A stretch of DNA of 64,000 nt, taken from Cohnella zeiphila. Lineage in GTDB: Bacteria; Bacillota; Bacilli; Paenibacillales; Paenibacillaceae. Shown in pieces: positions 49,901 to 58,473 of this stretch. Where the stretch lies: assembly GCF_014212055.1 (NCBI RefSeq), contig NZ_JACJVO010000033.1, forward strand, positions 166,209-230,208. Direction: 5' to 3'. The notes under the pieces were generated by a model, which worked only from the letters and a program-made list of their open reading frames with translations, was not told where the DNA came from and did not search any database. Every line of letters starts with the position of its first letter. The first letter of the stretch is position 1. The translations under genes and the position numbers were made by a program.

Positions 49901-50470
49901 TCATAACGGTTGCATGCACTTCGTTATTCTCTCGGCATGGCTTGCGACGGCGCGTGCAAAAACGCGCTCGTCCCGGAGCGCCCTGGCGAGGATCAACGCT
50001 CCCTGAATCCCGCCCACCGTCTCCTCCGCAAGGGCGGCCGCGGATTCGGCGGACGCTCCCGAACGAACGAGCGCTGCGCGCAAGGAATCGATCCAACTTC
50101 TGAAATATTCGGCAACCTTCGCGGCAAACCGGTCCCGGGTTTCGTCAAGAGCGAATGCGCCGACGAGGCAGATCCGTTGTCCGGATCGGAAATACGCATC
50201 GACCTCGCGCCACATCTTTTGAACGGCTGCTTGCGGTTCTTCCCGTTCCAGCGGCTCAAAAACGTTGCGGACAAACCACTCCTCGATTTCGGCGAGAATC
50301 TCGGCGGCCATCTCCTCTTTGCCTCCGGGAAAGAAATAATACAAGCTTCCCTTGGAGATTCCCGTACGGGACGTTATCCGGCTCATCGTTGCGCCTTCGT
50401 AACCAAGCTCGCGGAACACCTCGGCGATCATCGGAACGATATCGGCCTTCTCGAACACGGTACGCGTCAT
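49901..50470 (-). CDS. TetR-family regulator (LmrA/YxaF-like)
   Basis: A 189-residue TetR protein. The HTH is EGATMSRITSRTGISKGSLY followed by YFFPGGKEEMAAEIL, the LmrA/YxaF subfamily signature, and the ligand domain matches TetR_C of that group (GAFALDETRDRFAAKV). The ATG at 50470 overlaps the upstream stop (ATGA), so it is translated with the DUF1348 gene; a longer frame to 50806 lies in that gene and is rejected. It probably binds the AGACCGATCGGT palindrome in the operon promoter. Confidence 0.92.
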   Translation of the reverse strand: MTRTVFEKADIVPMIAEVFRELGYEGATMSRITSRTGISKGSLYYFFPGGKEEMAAEILAEIEEWFVRNVFEPLEREEPQAAVQKMWREVDAYFRSGQRICLVGAFALDETRDRFAAKVAEYFRSWIDSLRAALVRSGASAESAAALAEETVGGIQGALILARALRDERVFARAVASHAERITKCMQPL

Positions 50471-50928
50471 AGGCCCAGTTCGGCGAGGCCGGGATGATCG
50501 TCGGGGCGCCGGCCGAGCGGCCAATGGAATTTCCGTTCGGACTCGCGGATCGGCATATCGTTGATCGAAGCATAACGCCGTTTCATCAAGCCGTCGGCTG
50601 CGAATTCCCAATTCTCGTTCCCGTAGGACCGGAACCAATGGCCGCTGTCGTCGTGCCATTCGTAGGCGAATCGCACCGCGATCCGGTCGCCGTGGAAGGA
50701 CCAAAGCTCCTTGATCAGCCGATAATCCAGCTCCTTCGCCCATTTCCTGGCGAGAAACGCCTCGATCTCCGCCCGACCGACCGGAAATTCGGCGCGGTTC
50801 CGCCATTGGCTGTCCTCCGTATAGACGAGCGACACCCGGTGCGGGTCGCGGCTGTTCCAGCTATCCTCGGCCATCCGGACTTTCTGGATGGCGGTTTCCC
50901 GGGTGAATGGGGGTACGAGCACGCTCAT
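50467..50928 (-). CDS. DUF1348 / NTF2-like (SnoaL fold) protein
   Basis: A 153-residue DUF1348 protein of the nuclear transport factor 2 fold. It shows family blocks TAIQKVRMAEDSWNSRDPH, VSLVYTEDSQWRNRAEF, then FLARKWAKELDYRLIKELW and YASINDMPIRESERKF. The fold makes a cone-shaped pocket; the reaction is unknown. It is first in a two-gene operon with the LmrA-like repressor, so its substrate may be that repressor's ligand. The promoter lies at 50960-50988 and overlaps the end of the MFS gene. Confidence 0.9.
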   Translation of the reverse strand: MSVLVPPFTRETAIQKVRMAEDSWNSRDPHRVSLVYTEDSQWRNRAEFPVGRAEIEAFLARKWAKELDYRLIKELWSFHGDRIAVRFAYEWHDDSGHWFRSYGNENWEFAADGLMKRRYASINDMPIRESERKFHWPLGRRPDDHPGLAELGL

Positions 50929-50959
50929 GGGCTCATCACCTTTCTAATCCGTTTGTTCC

Positions 50960-50988
50960 ATTGTAAACCGATCGGTCTATAACTTCAA
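50960..50988 (-). promoter_or_regulatory. Promoter with TetR (LmrA-type) operator in its spacer
   Basis: On the minus strand TTGAAG (50988-50983), 17 bases and TACAAT (50965-50960). The spacer holds AGACCGATCGGTTT, a near-perfect match to the LmrA/YxaF recognition palindrome (AGACC..GGTCT). A bound repressor would cover both promoter boxes. Confidence 0.75.
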
Positions 50989-52184
50989 GCAATGCCTCTG
51001 CCTTGACTATCCTCCAACGTTTGCGCCTGCGATCGTTTATGATGGATCCAGTAGTAAAACAAGATGGATACCCATGCGATCAGACCCGCGGTCATAAACA
51101 TCGTGCGATAATCGGAATGCGAGCTGATGGAGCCCATCATATACGTCCCTACCCCATACCCCAAATCGAAGAGCAGGAAAAACGTGCCGTTGGCGGCTCC
51201 CGTACGGTGCTTCGGGGCCAGCTTCATCGCAAGAGCCTGAAAGCACGGGAAAAGCGCGCCATAGCCGATGCCCATCAACACGGCGGAGAACAACACCATG
51301 CTCCCGGAATGCGATCGGCTGAGCAAGAGCAGCCCGCCTCCGAATAAAACAATGCCGGGATAGAACAAAAAGTGCTCGTTGAACTTATCGAATATTTTGC
51401 CGACGATCGGTCGGAACGCCACGATCATGATCGCGAACACGATAAAAAAGGTGCCGGCCACCTCGGAATGATGAATCTCGTTCGTATAAGGCGCGAGAAA
51501 TCCCGCAATGGGACTGTACGCGAAGGCCAGAACGAACCCTACCAGCGAGATCGGCAACGCCTTCGGTTCGAATATATCTTGGAGGCGAAATGAGGTTCTT
51601 GAAGCGGAAACGGCCGGCGTGTGTTCTTTAAGCGGAAATACGAGCAGCAAAGATAACAGCGCGATCGCGCCAACCGCGGACAGAAGCAGCATCGCGTGCC
51701 GATCTTTCCACAGCAGCAAGCCGAGCGCCGGTCCGATGACCATGGCGATGCTCATGAACATGCTGAAGTAGCCCATGCCCTCCCCCTTCCGGGCGGCCGG
51801 AACCATCGCGGAAGCCATCGTGCTCGTCGCCGTCGATGCCGCGGCGTAGCTCATTCCATGAATAAAACGGATGACGAGGAACAAGGCGATTCCTTTGGCG
51901 CCCAGATAACCGATGCAAGCAAGCAGGAACAGCGTCATTCCGATCAGCGCCATCTTCTTCTGACCGAAACGATCCACCCATAAGCCCGAGAACGGCCGGA
52001 TCAAGACGCTCCCAATGACGTAGATGGTAATGACTAGTCCCATCTGCTGAACGTTTCCTCCCAGGCTGTCCCGCGCGTACAAAGGAAAAGCCGTTGCGGA
52101 AACGTAAAACGTAAGAAACATAAAAAAGCTGCTTAAACAAACGATAACGAAATTTCGCGTCCAGATTTTCTGTCCTTCCGGCAT
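50985..52184 (-). CDS. MFS drug/sugar efflux transporter
   Basis: A 399-residue MFS permease with 12 predicted helices. The family loop 2-3 motif is PFSGLWVDRFGQKKMALIG (a GxxxDRxGRK variant), and a middle loop of charged residues (FPLKEHTPAVSASRTSF) splits the halves. It belongs to the general efflux (YfkF/arabinose efflux-like) group; the substrate is unknown. It is divergent from a LysR gene and shares a symmetrical promoter region with it, so it is the regulator's probable target. The stop at 50985 overlaps the promoter of the next operon. Confidence 0.9.
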   Translation of the reverse strand: MPEGQKIWTRNFVIVCLSSFFMFLTFYVSATAFPLYARDSLGGNVQQMGLVITIYVIGSVLIRPFSGLWVDRFGQKKMALIGMTLFLLACIGYLGAKGIALFLVIRFIHGMSYAAASTATSTMASAMVPAARKGEGMGYFSMFMSIAMVIGPALGLLLWKDRHAMLLLSAVGAIALLSLLLVFPLKEHTPAVSASRTSFRLQDIFEPKALPISLVGFVLAFAYSPIAGFLAPYTNEIHHSEVAGTFFIVFAIMIVAFRPIVGKIFDKFNEHFLFYPGIVLFGGGLLLLSRSHSGSMVLFSAVLMGIGYGALFPCFQALAMKLAPKHRTGAANGTFFLLFDLGYGVGTYMMGSISSHSDYRTMFMTAGLIAWVSILFYYWIHHKRSQAQTLEDSQGRGIA

Positions 52185-52223
52185 CTCTGCTCCATCCTTT
52201 TTTTGTCTATCTAGTATGTGAAA

Positions 52224-52256
52224 TATTATACAAGACCATTTTTATCATGTATAATA
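52224..52256. promoter_or_regulatory. Symmetrical overlapping divergent promoters with LysR-sized dyad
   Basis: TATTATACA (52224-52232) and TGTATAATA (52248-52256) are a perfect 9-bp inverted pair 15 bases apart. Each arm contains TATAAT on one strand and TATACA on the other, so each arm is the -10 of one promoter and the -35 of the opposite one, 17 bases apart. One promoter leads to the LysR gene, the other to the MFS gene. Confidence 0.7.
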
Positions 52257-52304
52257 CCAATTAAATGATTTATTCATCACATTGATATGATATGGGGGGC
52301 GGAA

Positions 52305-53186
52305 ATGGAGTTCCTGCAGTTGAAGTACTTTCAAGCCGTTGCCCGCTACGAGAATATGACGCAAGCCTCGGCTGAGTTAAACGTGTCTCAGCCCTCTCTC
52401 AGCAACTCCATTCAACGATTGGAAAAGAAATTAGGCGTCCCCCTGTTCGACCGCCATCGGAGACACCTCAAGATCAACGCATTCGGGAAAGTCTATCTCG
52501 GCAAAATAGAGCAGGCGTTCAAGGCATTGGAGGAAGGAGAAACGGAGATCAAAGAAATGGCCGGCTTGAGCAAGGGCCATTTGACGATTTGCATGATGCT
52601 CCCGCACCTTCTGCCTACCTTATTGAAGGAGTTTCTGGCGGTTCATCCCCATGTCCGGATTTCGCAGCGGCAGTTGAATTCCACGCTGGAAATGAAAAAA
52701 GAGCTGGAACGGTCCGGCATCGACTTCTGCCTGTCGACCTTCCCCATCTCGGGTCCCGACATCGAATGGCTGACCTTCGTGAAAGAAGAGATGCGCTTGA
52801 CCGTGCCCAAGCATCATCGGCTCGCTTCTAGGGAAAGCGTCAACTTGAGCGAAGTGTCCGAGGAGCCTTTTATCTCGCTGCCTGTCGGCACCAGCTTCCG
52901 GGAAATTACGGACGACTACTGCCGCCGGGCCGGATTCGAGCCCAATATCGCCTTCGAACTGGAAGAGACAAGCGCCATTCAGACGTTGGTGGAGATGGGA
53001 CTCGGCGTCACGCTGACGCTTCCCATGACGCTCGGCAACCGGGCGTTCAACAAAGAAACGGTTCAGCTCAAGATCGTCGAGCCGACTTGCATGAGAACCT
53101 TCGGGATCGCCTGGAACCGTAAGCACTATTTATCGAAAGCCGCGGTTCATTTTCTTCAGTTCGTCAAACAGTTTTTCGCGTCTTGA
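52305..53186 (+). CDS. LysR-family transcriptional regulator
   Basis: A 293-residue LysR protein of the CynR/GltC-like branch. The HTH is FLQLKYFQAVARYENMTQAS then NVSQPSLSNSIQRLEKKLG, followed by a substrate-binding domain starting GHLTICMMLPHLLPTLL. The ATG at 52305 has GGGGGGCGGAA before it; an ATG at 52287 upstream has none. It shares the promoter region with the MFS exporter and probably activates it in response to an unknown ligand. Its last 23 bases overlap the end of the convergent gene. Confidence 0.92.
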   Translation: MEFLQLKYFQAVARYENMTQASAELNVSQPSLSNSIQRLEKKLGVPLFDRHRRHLKINAFGKVYLGKIEQAFKALEEGETEIKEMAGLSKGHLTICMMLPHLLPTLLKEFLAVHPHVRISQRQLNSTLEMKKELERSGIDFCLSTFPISGPDIEWLTFVKEEMRLTVPKHHRLASRESVNLSEVSEEPFISLPVGTSFREITDDYCRRAGFEPNIAFELEETSAIQTLVEMGLGVTLTLPMTLGNRAFNKETVQLKIVEPTCMRTFGIAWNRKHYLSKAAVHFLQFVKQFFAS

Positions 53187-53664
53187 GGATATCGTCGACC
53201 ATCGCTTTCATGGATAAGACGGTCGTTTTCTTATATTGAAGCCCGAGCCGAAGCACTTTGATCTGCTGCCTGCGGGACAAAGCCTTGAACCGGGGCTCCT
53301 GCTTCAAAAATCTTCGGATGATCGCATAGCTTTTTACGGGGGTTCGTTCCCTTCCGATATAAGGAACTTCGTACGGCAGTTTCCGCTTGCGCATCCGGTG
53401 AACCAGCGAGTTCCATTTGCTCGACGCTTGGCTTTCGTCGATCAGACACGGAGCGGCAGTCTGCTTCGTATGTTTTTGAAGGTAATCGAAGTGGCTGGTT
53501 CCGCTAATGATGACGTAGCCGCCTTCTTTCCTGCTTTTGCGGACGACCATCAAATGCATGCAATCCTGCGCCGCTTTTCGAAGCTCCTTGATCCGCCGCG
53601 TGATTCTGTCGGAAAATCCGGGCCTGATCTTGCTAAGAGGTATATATTGCACCGTATATCTCAT
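53164..53664 (-). CDS. Small basic protein with ParB-like N-terminal segment
   Basis: A 166-residue, strongly basic protein. The start TVQYIPLSKIRPGFSDRITR and the following VVRKSRKEGGYVIISGTSHF resemble the ParB/Srx-type fold (a promoter of protein-DNA contact in ParB, but here without the GERR motif; GTSHF stands in its place). The C-terminal half is Lys/Arg-rich with helices (RRFLKQEPRFKALSRRQQIK) and no HTH signature. Start is ATG at 53664, nine bases after GGAAGGG; ATG 53673 is too close to it. I do not recognise a named family. Its 3' end overlaps the LysR gene by 23 bases. Confidence 0.68.
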   Translation of the reverse strand: MRYTVQYIPLSKIRPGFSDRITRRIKELRKAAQDCMHLMVVRKSRKEGGYVIISGTSHFDYLQKHTKQTAAPCLIDESQASSKWNSLVHRMRKRKLPYEVPYIGRERTPVKSYAIIRRFLKQEPRFKALSRRQQIKVLRLGLQYKKTTVLSMKAMVDDILKTRKTV

Positions 53665-53673
53665 AGCAGCCAT

Positions 53674-53957
53674 CCCTTCCTATTTTTCTTATGTATATGC
53701 CTCTATACCCGAATTGCTTCCCATTCGGATCGAAAGGGATCGAAAGGGAGAAGGACCACCGCCTTTTGCGCGATCGTCCTTCTTTGCCGTCAGAACTCTT
53801 CCGTTTCGCGGGCTTTGCCTTGTCCGACAGCGATTCCATATCGGCGTTCTTGGCGAAACGGCCGCCTTGAGCACGAGCACGGCGAGCATGAGCAGCCTGG
53901 CCTGATAAGATGAGACGCGCAAGGATACCCTAAAGGTCGTCATTACGGGGGGATCAA
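53674..53957. other. Intergenic region before mprF
   Basis: A 284-base gap. It contains an AGAAGGAC / GTCCTTCT hairpin (about 53743-53776) and a poorly coding stretch that, on the minus strand, would read as Arg/Lys/Ala-rich. I saw no start with a binding site in it. The mprF promoter should lie in the right part; I cannot place it. Confidence 0.35.
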
Positions 53958-56609
53958 ATGCGAATGCGAAAATGGAAAATCGTTCGGGCCGCAGCATCCC
54001 TTTATCGCATTCGGCTGCTGCGGCTGCTCATCCCGGCGGCCGCCATCGGGCTGATCTTCTGGGAAGCCCAAAAAGAGCTGCGGCACATCGACTTCGGCCG
54101 GGCGTTGCATCTTTTCCGAAGATTGCCTTTTGAAGATTGGATCGTGCTGCTCGGCGTTTCGCTCGCCGCGGTCGCTTCGATGAGCGCTTACGACTTCCTC
54201 ATCCGCAGGCTGTACCGCCTGCCTCTTCGCTTGGCCGACACGTTTCGATACGGGTGGATTGCGAATACGACGAATAACATCGCCGGTTTTGCGGGACTCA
54301 CGGGAGCCGGCCTCCGAATGCTCTTGTACCGGAACCGGCAGATTCCGCCGGAGAAGCTCGTTCGCGCCGTCGCGTACCTGTCTCCTCTTACGATGACGGG
54401 ACTTTCCGTTCTGGCTTGGATCGGGCTTCTCGGGATCATTCCGTTGCGAGCCGGATTTCCCGCGCATTCCTGGCAATTCGCCGCGGCATGGGCCGTTGCT
54501 CTTTATCTGCCGGTCTTCGCGGTCTTTCAGCGGACGTCATGGTTCGCGAAGTGGTTCAGACGAGACGGTGAGCGCCTGAGTTGGAGGATGATCGGATACG
54601 GGATCGCGGCTTCTTTTGCGGAGTGGGCCTGCGCGGGAATCGCCTTCTGGTGGATTGCGCGCACCGTCCTTCCTGCGCCCGTCTCCATGGGGAACGCTCT
54701 AAGCATCTATACGGTTTCCGCCGTCGCCGGTCTGATCAGCCTCGTTCCGGGCGGCATCGGAGGTTTCGATATCACCGCCTTGCTGGGCTTTCAACGGTTC
54801 GGCTTTGATCCCAATCTTGCCGCGGCGGTGCTGATTACGTTCCGATTGTTTTATTATTTCGTGCCATGGTTCATCGGATTGATCATGGCCGCCGTCGAAT
54901 TCTCGGGCAACCGCTACCAGCGGGAGGAGAAGGAGGAGACGGAGGACGAGAATGCGTTCAATGCCTGGCAGAGATGGTGGAACTGGCCGGGACGCATCGG
55001 CGTGATCGGAGAACTCGGCGCCTGGTCGCTCGGCAAGCTGGTGTTCCTGAGCGGAATCGTCCTGCTGCTGTCGGCCGCGACGCCGGGATTATGGCGTCGT
55101 CTGCACGTCGCCGAAGAGATCTTGTCCATCCCGCTCATGAGGCTGTCCCTTCAATTGAGCGTCATCGTCGGCATCTTGCTGGTGGTGCTGTCGCGGGGTA
55201 TCTCCCTCCGGATCAAGCGCGCCTATCAATGGACCCTCCTGCTGATGGTCGCCGGCGCGATTTTTACTTTCGTCAAGGCGTTCGATTTCGAGGAAGCGAT
55301 CTTCCTGCTGATCGTAGCTTTTCTGCTGTGGCTGTCCAGAGAGCGGTTTTACCGCGTCGGCGTTCCCGTCAGCAGAGAACAGATCGCCAAGTGGGGATTG
55401 GCGACCTTCCTTCTCGTCTGGATTTACGACCTGATCGCCGCCAACACCCATGCCGGAATCATCCGCCATTTGCCTCCGAACGCGAATATTCGCTGGTTTT
55501 TCACCCCTCAGGAACAAAGAATCACCATCATTCTGGGCTTGGGAATCGCATGGCTCATTCTCTCCATGCTGTGGATGCTCAGACCGGTTCGTCTGGAAGA
55601 TCATGGCGCATCGCTTGAACAACGCCGGAAATTGCAGGCCTTCTTGAAGGATCACCGGGGCAACTTGCTGACCCATATGCTCCTGGCCGGCGATAAAAGC
55701 TTCTATTGGGCTGCCGATGACCAGGTCTTGATCTCCTATGCGAAGATCCGAAATAAACTCGTGGTCCTGGGCGATCCGATCGGGGAACCGGAATTCGTCA
55801 GCATCGCCGTTCAAGAGTTCCAACGCTATGCGGATCAGTATGCGCTCAAGGTCGTATTTTACCAAGTAGCACCGGAATATTTGCCCATCTATCACGAGAA
55901 CGGCTGCCGATTTTTCAAGCTGGGCGAAGAAGCGATCGTCCCTTTGTCCGCCTTCACCTTAAGCGGCAAGCGCAACACCAACCTGCGGACGGTCAAAAAC
56001 AGGTTCGAACGGGAAGAATTTCGGTTCGAGGTGCTGTCGCCGCCCTTTGATTCCGCCCTCATCGAAACGTTAGGCAGAATCTCGGCGGCTTGGTTAAAAA
56101 AGAGGCATGAGAAGGGATTCTCGCTCGGCTGGTTCGATAAACCGTATTTGCAGCTCGCACCGATCGCGACTCTGACGGACGGCGCGGGGAACATCATCGC
56201 GTTCGCGACGCTCGCGCCCGGATATGACGAAGGAACAACGATATCCGTCGACCTGATGCGGCATCTTCCCGATACGCCGAACGGCACGATGGACATGTTG
56301 TTCCTCTCTTTACTGGAATGGGCCAAGCAAAACGGCTACGACCGCTTCAACCTCGGCATGGCTCCGCTGTCGAGCGTCGGCCAGAGACAAGGAGCGATGA
56401 GAGAAGAGAAGCTGGCTCGGATCGTGTTCCAATACGGCGGGTACTGGTACGGATTCGAGGGACTGCGCAAGTACAAGCAGAAGTTCTCGCCGGACTGGGA
56501 ACCGCGCTATCTTGCCTACCCGAGAGGCGTCTATTTGCCCACGCTGCTGCTGGAGCTGGTCCGGCTCATTTCCCGCCGTCCGAAGGTTCCCGCTGAACGA
56601 AAATCCTAG
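53958..56609 (+). CDS. mprF: Phosphatidylglycerol lysyltransferase / flippase MprF
   Basis: An 883-residue bifunctional membrane enzyme. The N-terminal part to about residue 540 has about 13 TM helices; the flippase region includes WIANTTNNIAGFAGLTGAG and the conserved LVPGGIGGFDITALLG. The cytoplasmic C-terminal GNAT-like domain (DUF2156) moves lysine or alanine from aminoacyl-tRNA to phosphatidylglycerol: HMLLAGDKSFYWAADDQVLI, LGDPIGEPE, then NLGMAPLSSVGQ. The product makes the surface less negative and resists cationic peptides. The ATG at 53958 follows GGGGGATCAA. Length fits the family (about 840-880). Confidence 0.95.
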   Translation: MRMRKWKIVRAAASLYRIRLLRLLIPAAAIGLIFWEAQKELRHIDFGRALHLFRRLPFEDWIVLLGVSLAAVASMSAYDFLIRRLYRLPLRLADTFRYGWIANTTNNIAGFAGLTGAGLRMLLYRNRQIPPEKLVRAVAYLSPLTMTGLSVLAWIGLLGIIPLRAGFPAHSWQFAAAWAVALYLPVFAVFQRTSWFAKWFRRDGERLSWRMIGYGIAASFAEWACAGIAFWWIARTVLPAPVSMGNALSIYTVSAVAGLISLVPGGIGGFDITALLGFQRFGFDPNLAAAVLITFRLFYYFVPWFIGLIMAAVEFSGNRYQREEKEETEDENAFNAWQRWWNWPGRIGVIGELGAWSLGKLVFLSGIVLLLSAATPGLWRRLHVAEEILSIPLMRLSLQLSVIVGILLVVLSRGISLRIKRAYQWTLLLMVAGAIFTFVKAFDFEEAIFLLIVAFLLWLSRERFYRVGVPVSREQIAKWGLATFLLVWIYDLIAANTHAGIIRHLPPNANIRWFFTPQEQRITIILGLGIAWLILSMLWMLRPVRLEDHGASLEQRRKLQAFLKDHRGNLLTHMLLAGDKSFYWAADDQVLISYAKIRNKLVVLGDPIGEPEFVSIAVQEFQRYADQYALKVVFYQVAPEYLPIYHENGCRFFKLGEEAIVPLSAFTLSGKRNTNLRTVKNRFEREEFRFEVLSPPFDSALIETLGRISAAWLKKRHEKGFSLGWFDKPYLQLAPIATLTDGAGNIIAFATLAPGYDEGTTISVDLMRHLPDTPNGTMDMLFLSLLEWAKQNGYDRFNLGMAPLSSVGQRQGAMREEKLARIVFQYGGYWYGFEGLRKYKQKFSPDWEPRYLAYPRGVYLPTLLLELVRLISRRPKVPAERKS

Positions 56610-56659
56610 ACCGGCCGCGCTATCGTACGGTTCTTGCGGCGAAGAAGCGTCTTCATGCG

Positions 56660-57205
56660 CTAGGTCCTTTCCAATTCCGCTTTGGCTTCGGCCAGAAATG
56701 CCGCTTCCTGAATTTGATCCATGGCCGACGATGTCGTCAAATCCATCTCCAAGGCTCTCCGGGCCTCCAGTTGCAGCATCGCGTCGCGTGCCCGGAGCCG
56801 GAACTGCTCCTTCAGTTTCCTGGCCGTCTCCAGCTTGCTTGCAAGAAGCTCGAACTTGCGCTCCAACTGGTCAGCCCGCTCCTTCAGCTTCTCCGTGTCT
56901 TGCGTCAATTGCTCGGCCTGGGGCCGCCGGTCATGAAGCTCTTCCAGGAAACGCCTTGCCGCGTTTGCATGGCCTTGCTTGGCTGCTTCTTCCGCCTTCG
57001 AGCGCAACTGTGCCATATCCGTCTCGAGGCGCTCGCAGTTTTCCTTCGCGGTCAGCCACTCGGATCGGGATCGATTCACCGACACCGACAGGGCCCGAAG
57101 CTTCTCCGAAGAAGCTTCGATATAGGCGTTCAGCACGCGTTCCGGGTCGTCTTGCGGCTGCGTATCGGCGTGAAACAAGTCCCTTACGCGACGAAACCAT
57201 CCCAT
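56660..57205 (-). CDS. PspA/IM30-family protein, short form
   Basis: A 181-residue helical coiled-coil protein of the PspA/IM30 family (usual length 220-230). It opens GWFRRVRDLFHADTQ, as in PspA helix 0-1, which binds membranes, then DPERVLNAYIEASSEKLRAL and long Gln/Glu/Lys/Arg heptads to about 165. The C-terminal helices of typical PspA are missing. Such proteins assemble on damaged membranes. It is second in an operon with the unknown 370-residue gene, 33 bases apart, and both begin MG(W/L)F(R/D), which suggests a shared membrane end. Confidence 0.88.
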   Translation of the reverse strand: MGWFRRVRDLFHADTQPQDDPERVLNAYIEASSEKLRALSVSVNRSRSEWLTAKENCERLETDMAQLRSKAEEAAKQGHANAARRFLEELHDRRPQAEQLTQDTEKLKERADQLERKFELLASKLETARKLKEQFRLRARDAMLQLEARRALEMDLTTSSAMDQIQEAAFLAEAKAELERT

Positions 57206-57238
57206 CGAAGCCTCCTCCTCTCCGTTTCCATTCTGTGC

Positions 57239-58351
57239 TCAGTCATCCTCGCAATACTTCCGGTCAGCTCCGGTCTGGAAGGAAGCGGCCGTGATGAACT
57301 CGCCCGGGGCTCCGTCGTCTCCGTATTCGAAAACGAACACGTGCCCAGCCGGAATCGAACGGCCGAGAACCCGGACGCCTCCCGACGAAGGACGCACGCG
57401 ATAGACAGCGGGGAAAGGACAGCAATACCAATAGCCGTTCTCCTCAATCAGATTCCGGGCCAACAGATCTTCAACGGTCGTTTCGTATTCGCGTTCCACT
57501 TCGGTCAAGACAAAGGTAGCCCAGTGCTCTTCGAGATCCTCCACCGCTTGATCCCATTCGCCCGAACGAATAATTTCCCGTTTGGCAACGGATGATGTGA
57601 CCTTCCAGATATCGGCCGAGTCCAGCTTGCACCGTCTTTGGCGGTAGTCCGGCGACGGAGCCGCGGACGGCGCTTGCGCAACCAGAGCCGGCGCCTTCAA
57701 GCCTTGGGCGATCAGCAGATAATCCGTCAGAGCCAGCCAATATTGCTTCTCCGCATCCTCGTGACTCTCCTTCGAGACCCGCCGGCCGTTCGCGATGCTG
57801 CCGACGATGGCGTCGCCGGCTTGCTTGCGGGTTCTGGCCGATTCATACAGCAGAATGACGGTTTTATAGACGTCTCCCTGACTGCGAACCGATTCCACCG
57901 CTTGCGCATTCATCTCTTCCATTTTCTCGGCTGCGCGGCGAAGACCGGCCAAGTGCTCCACCGGACAGGGGTCCGGTCCTTCGACCTGTCTGCCCATTCG
58001 CACCGGAAGCGCGATTCGGGCGGAATCGGGAAAAGCGGCGTCTTGCCGCGCGGCAATCATCAGATCCGGAATCATGCCGTACCAGACATCGGCTTGCTCA
58101 TGGGTGACGATCGGAACCGGACGGGGGGAACGATCCGAGGCCGAGAAGGCATCACCCAGCATCGCATCCGCCATCGCCTGCACGGTCCTTGCCGCTTGCA
58201 TAAACGCAAGAGCCCGAGGATGATTGCATTCGGCCAACTCCACATGAAGTTCATAGACTTGTTCCCCAAGACGCTTATAGCTCTCCAAATGCTCGGGAGG
58301 GCAAACCCGTTCTCCCGTCAACCCCTCGCGAATCCAATCGAACAATCCCAT
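57239..58351 (-). CDS. Unrecognised protein with internal duplication, operon partner of PspA
   Basis: A 370-residue protein I cannot name. It begins MGLFDWIREGL, like the PspA N-terminus. Two related modules follow: module 1 at about 17-102 starts CPPEHLESYKRLGEQ and module 2 at about 127-212 starts CPVEHLAGLRRAAEK. They also share an AR.....ADAMLGDA / ARTRKQAGDAIVGS block and a THEQADVWYG / SHEDAEKQYW block. A Pro/Ala linker follows, then a C-terminal domain with ENGYWYCCPFPAVYRV and IPAGHVFVFEYG. No signal peptide or TM segment. GGAGG stands eight bases before the ATG. Inferred role: adaptor or sensor for the PspA-like protein. Confidence 0.75.
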   Translation of the reverse strand: MGLFDWIREGLTGERVCPPEHLESYKRLGEQVYELHVELAECNHPRALAFMQAARTVQAMADAMLGDAFSASDRSPRPVPIVTHEQADVWYGMIPDLMIAARQDAAFPDSARIALPVRMGRQVEGPDPCPVEHLAGLRRAAEKMEEMNAQAVESVRSQGDVYKTVILLYESARTRKQAGDAIVGSIANGRRVSKESHEDAEKQYWLALTDYLLIAQGLKAPALVAQAPSAAPSPDYRQRRCKLDSADIWKVTSSVAKREIIRSGEWDQAVEDLEEHWATFVLTEVEREYETTVEDLLARNLIEENGYWYCCPFPAVYRVRPSSGGVRVLGRSIPAGHVFVFEYGDDGAPGEFITAASFQTGADRKYCEDD

Positions 58352-58473
58352 TTCCCCAACCTCCGATGTCGATAATCATTCATTATCATAATACATCTTC
58401 ATACGGAAAGGTTAGGATTACCGGTTCAACTTTCGGAAAAAATAGCAAAAAATAACCTCTCAGCATGGAGCGT

